Assembly: GCA_905250885.1 (NCBI GenBank)
Contig: CAJNOQ010000388.1
Span: 1-52,601, forward strand
Direction: 5' to 3'
Origin: Didymodactylos carnosus
Lineage: Eukaryota; Rotifera; Eurotatoria; Philodinida; Philodinidae
Length of the DNA stretch: 52,601 nucleotides
Shown here: positions 48,238 through 52,601 of the stretch, piece by piece
Layout: each line of letters begins with the position of its first letter
Numbering within the stretch: the stretch's first letter is position 1
Program-made: the position numbers and the translations under genes
Notes under the pieces: generated by a model
Database searches by the model: none
Seen by the model: only the letters and a program-made list of their open reading frames with translations
Told to the model about the DNA's origin: nothing

Positions 48238-51200
48238 TCAATTGAGTGAACCACGGCAAGTTTGTGTACCACATCTACAAGGTATTTTCTGTTCTTCTAA
48301 TGGAAATTTATAATCATAGGTTATTTCTTCACCTAATCGAATATCACGTTTAGAATATATAACAATTTTTTTTTGTGATTCGACAGGAATTATTTTTGCG
48401 TAACAATTTGGCTGAAAAACAAAACAAACCATAAAAGTATATTATGTGATCTTTCTCGAAAAGGCTGCTTAGAATTTCATTCTGCTTCTCACGATTTATC
48501 GCCAATACCTGACTAATATACCATTCTAAAATACCCTTTCTCAACAACATTTCAGTCTTTACCTATGTGTATTGACTAAGATGTAACTGAAAAAAAATTC
48601 TGAGTATAGCGTACCAATCTGACAAAAATGACTCAGTATCAAATTCTAAAAACAGTCGAATTAATCGTATTCTTACATCGCAGCTATGATTAATAAATCG
48701 CGCTAAATTGCCACATTTCGTTGCATCAACAATTGTTTCTGAGTCAATTCTAAACATATAATTGCTATCAATGCCTTCAACTTCGTATTCTTTTTCACGT
48801 ATGTCAGCCACTGTTTGTCGAATTGTTTCACCAACATATTCAATAACCATATCTTCAGCTGCAATTGTTTCACATGCAAATAATCCCCATCCATGTATAT
48901 CAGATTTGGCATAACGTAAACGTTTTTTTCTTAGCTATAATGTGAAATAATCACATCAAATAGACATGAGTATTTTATAAACCAATATGAAACGTACTTT
49001 TAGCTGACTAAATTTAAAATGATCAGCAAATTCAACATCGCCTAATGCTGCTAATATACGCCTTTGTTCACTTCTAGCACCGCGAGATAGTTGTGCTGAT
49101 TTTGCTGATTGATTATTTGTATCAATCATCAATTGTGGAATAATTGATAATGACTGAGCATCATTTGCTACTAACGTTTTCAGATAACGTAGTTTTTCTT
49201 CGAATGCTACTTTGTAATAGCCTTCAGTTCGTGCACTACCTATAATATAAAGTAAAAAATTTTAAAATGAAAATAGAGTGAAAATTTGTCGAATTTGTCT
49301 CATACCTGTGAGATGTTTTTCAGGCGCAGTTTTATTGAGAATAAAAAATGAATCGCGACTTGGAGGATGATCAACCCATCTTGTTAAATTTGCATAACAT
49401 GACTGTCCTTCTTGAGACATTCTTGAAGAGATATCGTATTTAACAGAGATAAAACTTGAGAAATTATGAATAACCTACTTGATAAAACTTAATTTCAAAT
49501 AGTTCATATCTTCTTCATCGATTCCATCATTAATTTCATACATAATACGCATTTCATCGTCATTTTGACGTGAAGAAAATTTACTTGGTTTTAATGATGT
49601 GTCGTCGTCTACCATTCCCTTTCTTGGCAAAGGTTTAATAGTCGTTTTTTTGTCTAATATCGGCGTAGCAACAACTTCGGATGTAGTAAAATGATTAACC
49701 GGTATTGGAACATAACTAGCATAGTCGTGTTCAAAACGAATATAATCAAACAAGCCAGTTGGTGGTTTTGCTTCACTCTTTATGCCATTGAATACATCTT
49801 GTGTTAGAATATTGTATGTCTGTACGGAACTCGGATTAATGATTTCAAACGTATTTGCTAGAAAAAAGAATAAAGATATCAAATAAAACTAGTTACAGTT
49901 AAATATTAACTTTGGAGGTTTAATTACTGCCCATTTCTCTCGCTAAATTCGACCGATAAATATGATGATCTTATCGGGTAAAAGATACTAGATAAATATA
50001 CTTTTCCAAAAACGATCAATTTTCTCCTTAGAAATGAAAATTACAATTCTTCTTAGTAAAACACTAACCCACTAACTATTATTAATCATGAAAGAGAAGA
50101 ATGATTCTGTTATTATAGAATCAAATACATTGTCATCTTTCACAAAAATATTAATTAAAACTTTCTACAAACCAGTTTTATCTGATGTTTCTTCCTTGAA
50201 ATGAGTCAATATTTGTTGTTCGGGATGACTTGAACTAAACAGAAAATCATTTTTATATACAGTATTTTTATATCAGCTTTTTTTTATATGTCTAGAGATA
50301 GTAGCACAATGTACGAACTAAGAAGCTATCAGCGCGTGTACGACTAATATTTTTTTAAATATTAGTCGTATTTTAAAAAACTTGAATAATCATCAATGTT
50401 TGCTACCTTGATGCTGCTAACTTCGAATCACGTCTCTCTGTTTTTGATTCGTATTGAGGTAATTTAGCACGTTTGAGCGGTATTATCAATTCAGTTGTTC
50501 TGATATTTTTCAATAGATTACTATCGTCGTTGAAATTTTGCTGTCTATTTCCATTTGATCGTGATAACAGTTTTCCATCAAAACATTCGTTTTCAAGATT
50601 GCATACATCTGTCTTTCGTTTTTTTGATGGTATTGCTGTTGATTTTATCTTTTCTTTTTTTTTTGATGGTATTTTTGTTTGTTTCTTAATTTTGTTTACA
50701 GTTGATGGTTTTTTTATCACTTTAGTTTCCACAATCTGTTCTTTATCTTCTGGTAGTTGTTTCTCATCTCTAATTTCACCTTCTTCTTCCTCCACGGCAG
50801 TGTCAACAATCATCGATTTATTTATTTCATCATTACTGATCAAATTAGAATTATTATTAATTTGTGATTTAGTTTCAATAGTCAAATCAACAGATGGACT
50901 CAACTTTGGCTGTTGACTGACATTATCGTGTTTTGATTCGTCGTCACTTGAAGCGCTATTGCTACTGCTGCTGCTACGACTAGTTGTACTTATAGTCGAA
51001 CTACTACTGCTGTAAGTACGAACACCTAGGATGATAAAATGAAATAATTATAGAATATTAAAATACTACACAATGAAATAGTTCTAACTTACGTTTACGT
51101 GAATGATGACGTCGCTCACTTTCTTTTCTATGGTCATGTACGGTCGACGATGTCTTTTTATTTTTAGATGATGGCGGTGAATGACGTTTTTCTTCTTGAA

Positions 51201-52601
51201 CAATTCTTTTCTGAATCTAAACATGATTCATGTTTGTTTCTAAATAGATTTGTGTAATAAATATATGACCTCTCATTTTTACCCGAAATGATGGTAGTTT
51301 TGGCATTTGTGATCGCACAGTCAGATGACCAGTTGAACCATGTTCACGTATTTGTTCAAAATAAGCTGTTGTATCAGCAATACGTGTGATTGAAGATGAA
51401 AGTGGTAATGGCGTATGAGTTGTTGTTGATGTCGCAGTATTGTTACACTGTAATAAATCTTCTTTACCTCCTACACGATCTGTTAGAATATTTGATGACA
51501 CGCGTTGTGCCGATGATACTATCGTTTGAGATGATGTTTCATGCTCTGCACTACCATTCAATAGTGACTGAGATGAATGTGATTGATAACTGTTATTATT
51601 TGATTCCACTGATTTAATTTTTCGTACCTATTAAAAAATAGTTACATCAAATATGTATTACTTTACTTTTTATTTTCACATACTTTTGCCTTTTGTTCTT
51701 GATTATCGTACCACATCTCGATGGTTTTATAAACAAGTGTTTCAACAAGTTTTTTTGTCAAATCCTTACGTATTAAATCGATCAACTCTTTATTAACAAT
51801 GTTTGACACATTTGTTGTTAAATCTTGACCTTTATTTGAACGTAAATCATCGGCAATTGGTACGAGTGGAGGTGGCATTGTTCCTGCTTTCGGAAGCGGT
51901 GGTGGCGGAGGAGCCATGGGAGAAGGTTTTTGTTGTTGGTATCCATAAGTCGATGGTTCTTCTTTACCTAAATCTAACAGAGGACGAAAAAGATCTTGCC
52001 AGTTTGTGCCACCGTTTGAATTCAAAAATGATGCGGGCGGAAACGATGAACCAAAGAAATTGAAATTATTTATAACTGTATGATCAACACCATAAACCGG
52101 TTGTTGTTGCTGATGGCCAAGTAAATGCGGTGGAATGGGGGGCAACGGAAATATGGGCGGAGGAGCATGTGACATTGGTGGCAGATTAGGAAATGATGGC
52201 GTCGCCTTAGGATGATGTATGTTTGGTTGTTGCTGTTTAAGAATCGCATCAATTCTCGCATCTAAACTTGGTCGTTCACGTTTATCCTCTTCTTCTTCAG
52301 CTGGAACTGCTTTTTCAACTTTTTTGTTTACAACAAGATCTTTTGGCGAATTTTTACTGGTTGTTGTCTCATCATCAGAGTCGGAAAATTCTGATGACGA
52401 CGATGAATTGGATGATGAACTACAGGACGAATCATTTGAAGAGCTTGTGGCAGAACTCGATGAAGACTTTTTTCGATGACGTTGTGGTTGCCGCTTATGC
52501 GAATTGCTATTATTCTTCGAAGTACTATGGTTACTAGACGTATAATGTGTTGATAATTGTGACAATGGTCTTGTTTGATGACTATTATAAGATGTGTAAG
52601 G
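48238..52601 (-). CDS. SETD1: SETD1, COMPASS histone H3K4 methyltransferase, C-terminal part (partial)
   Basis: Ten exons (52601-51684, 51627-51283, 51216-51093, 51025-50407, 50234-50173, 49857-49479, 49421-49306, 49239-48998, 48934-48677, 48411-48238) give 1078 residues in frame from the right edge. Known: SET1/COMPASS deposits H3K4 methylation at promoters. Seen: Ser-rich and Pro-rich disorder; a conserved helix-like block ([20 protein letters not shown]); basic Lys-rich stretches; the N-SET domain ([18 protein letters not shown]); the WDR5-binding WIN motif [10 protein letters not shown]; the SET domain ([40 protein letters not shown]); and post-[16 protein letters not shown] at the terminus. 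NHSCDPNC has Asp where vertebrates have Asn. The N-terminal RRM lies outside the window. SETD1A and SETD1B cannot be told apart; one ancestral gene is likely. Confidence 0.96.
50339..50370. repeat. Perfect 14-bp-stem hairpin in a SETD1 intron
   Basis: TACGACTAATATTT (50339-50352) and its exact complement (50357-50370) are separated by four T. It lies in the intron 50235-50406, near its donor side. Confidence 0.85.

Noticed and set aside
50473-50916. 147-codon plus-strand frame opposite SETD1
   Set aside because: Antisense of the Lys/Ser-rich SETD1 exon, whose phases join correctly to the neighbouring exons.
1-52601. CRISPR arrays, rRNA genes or bacterial operons
   Set aside because: No regularly spaced repeats or rRNA signatures; the split genes and metazoan proteins exclude a prokaryotic source.

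Overview
The window is nuclear DNA of a small-genome invertebrate animal. It is strongly AT-rich. Its genes are split into many exons by mostly 50-70 bp GT-AG introns, and the proteins are unmistakably metazoan (NHERF-like PDZ protein, MESH1, MAX, TDRKH/Papi, RNF220, SETD1). The style (AT-rich, tiny introns, splice acceptors sitting on start codons) suits a rotifer, perhaps a bdelloid with a relaxed genome, but that placement is inference.

All seven gene models lie on the minus strand. From the left edge they are: the 5' part of a tandem-PDZ protein (1-567, runs off the left edge); a complete MESH1/HDDC3 ppGpp/NADPH phosphohydrolase (14690-16621); MAX (20205-22706); TDRKH/Papi (23094-25908); an unrecognised Pro/Thr-rich, Cys-clustered membrane protein with two candidate alternative last exons (28207-32511); RNF220 (33876-40542); and the C-terminal part of SETD1, the COMPASS H3K4 methyltransferase (48238-52601, runs off the right edge). 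Exon phases were checked junction by junction and all models stay open.

The rest is long non-coding DNA (about 2.6-14.6, 16.6-20.2, 25.9-28.2 and 40.6-48.2 kb). No credible gene was found there, but much of it is made of inverted-repeat (foldback or MITE-like) elements, often nested, which also sit in introns of MESH1, MAX and TDRKH. A single N at 1855 separates two identical 227-bp copies, which looks like an assembly join.

Functionally the genes are unrelated housekeeping, signalling and chromatin genes. The one tight pair is TDRKH followed by MAX: a poly(A) signal, then a splice acceptor about 46 nt later, then the MAX start codon. This resembles an operon junction resolved by spliced-leader trans-splicing. 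The most interesting leads are that junction, the alternative last exons of the Cys-rich membrane protein, the roughly 600-bp hairpin in intron 1 of the piRNA gene TDRKH, and an element in the MAX intron that carries several MAX-type E-boxes.
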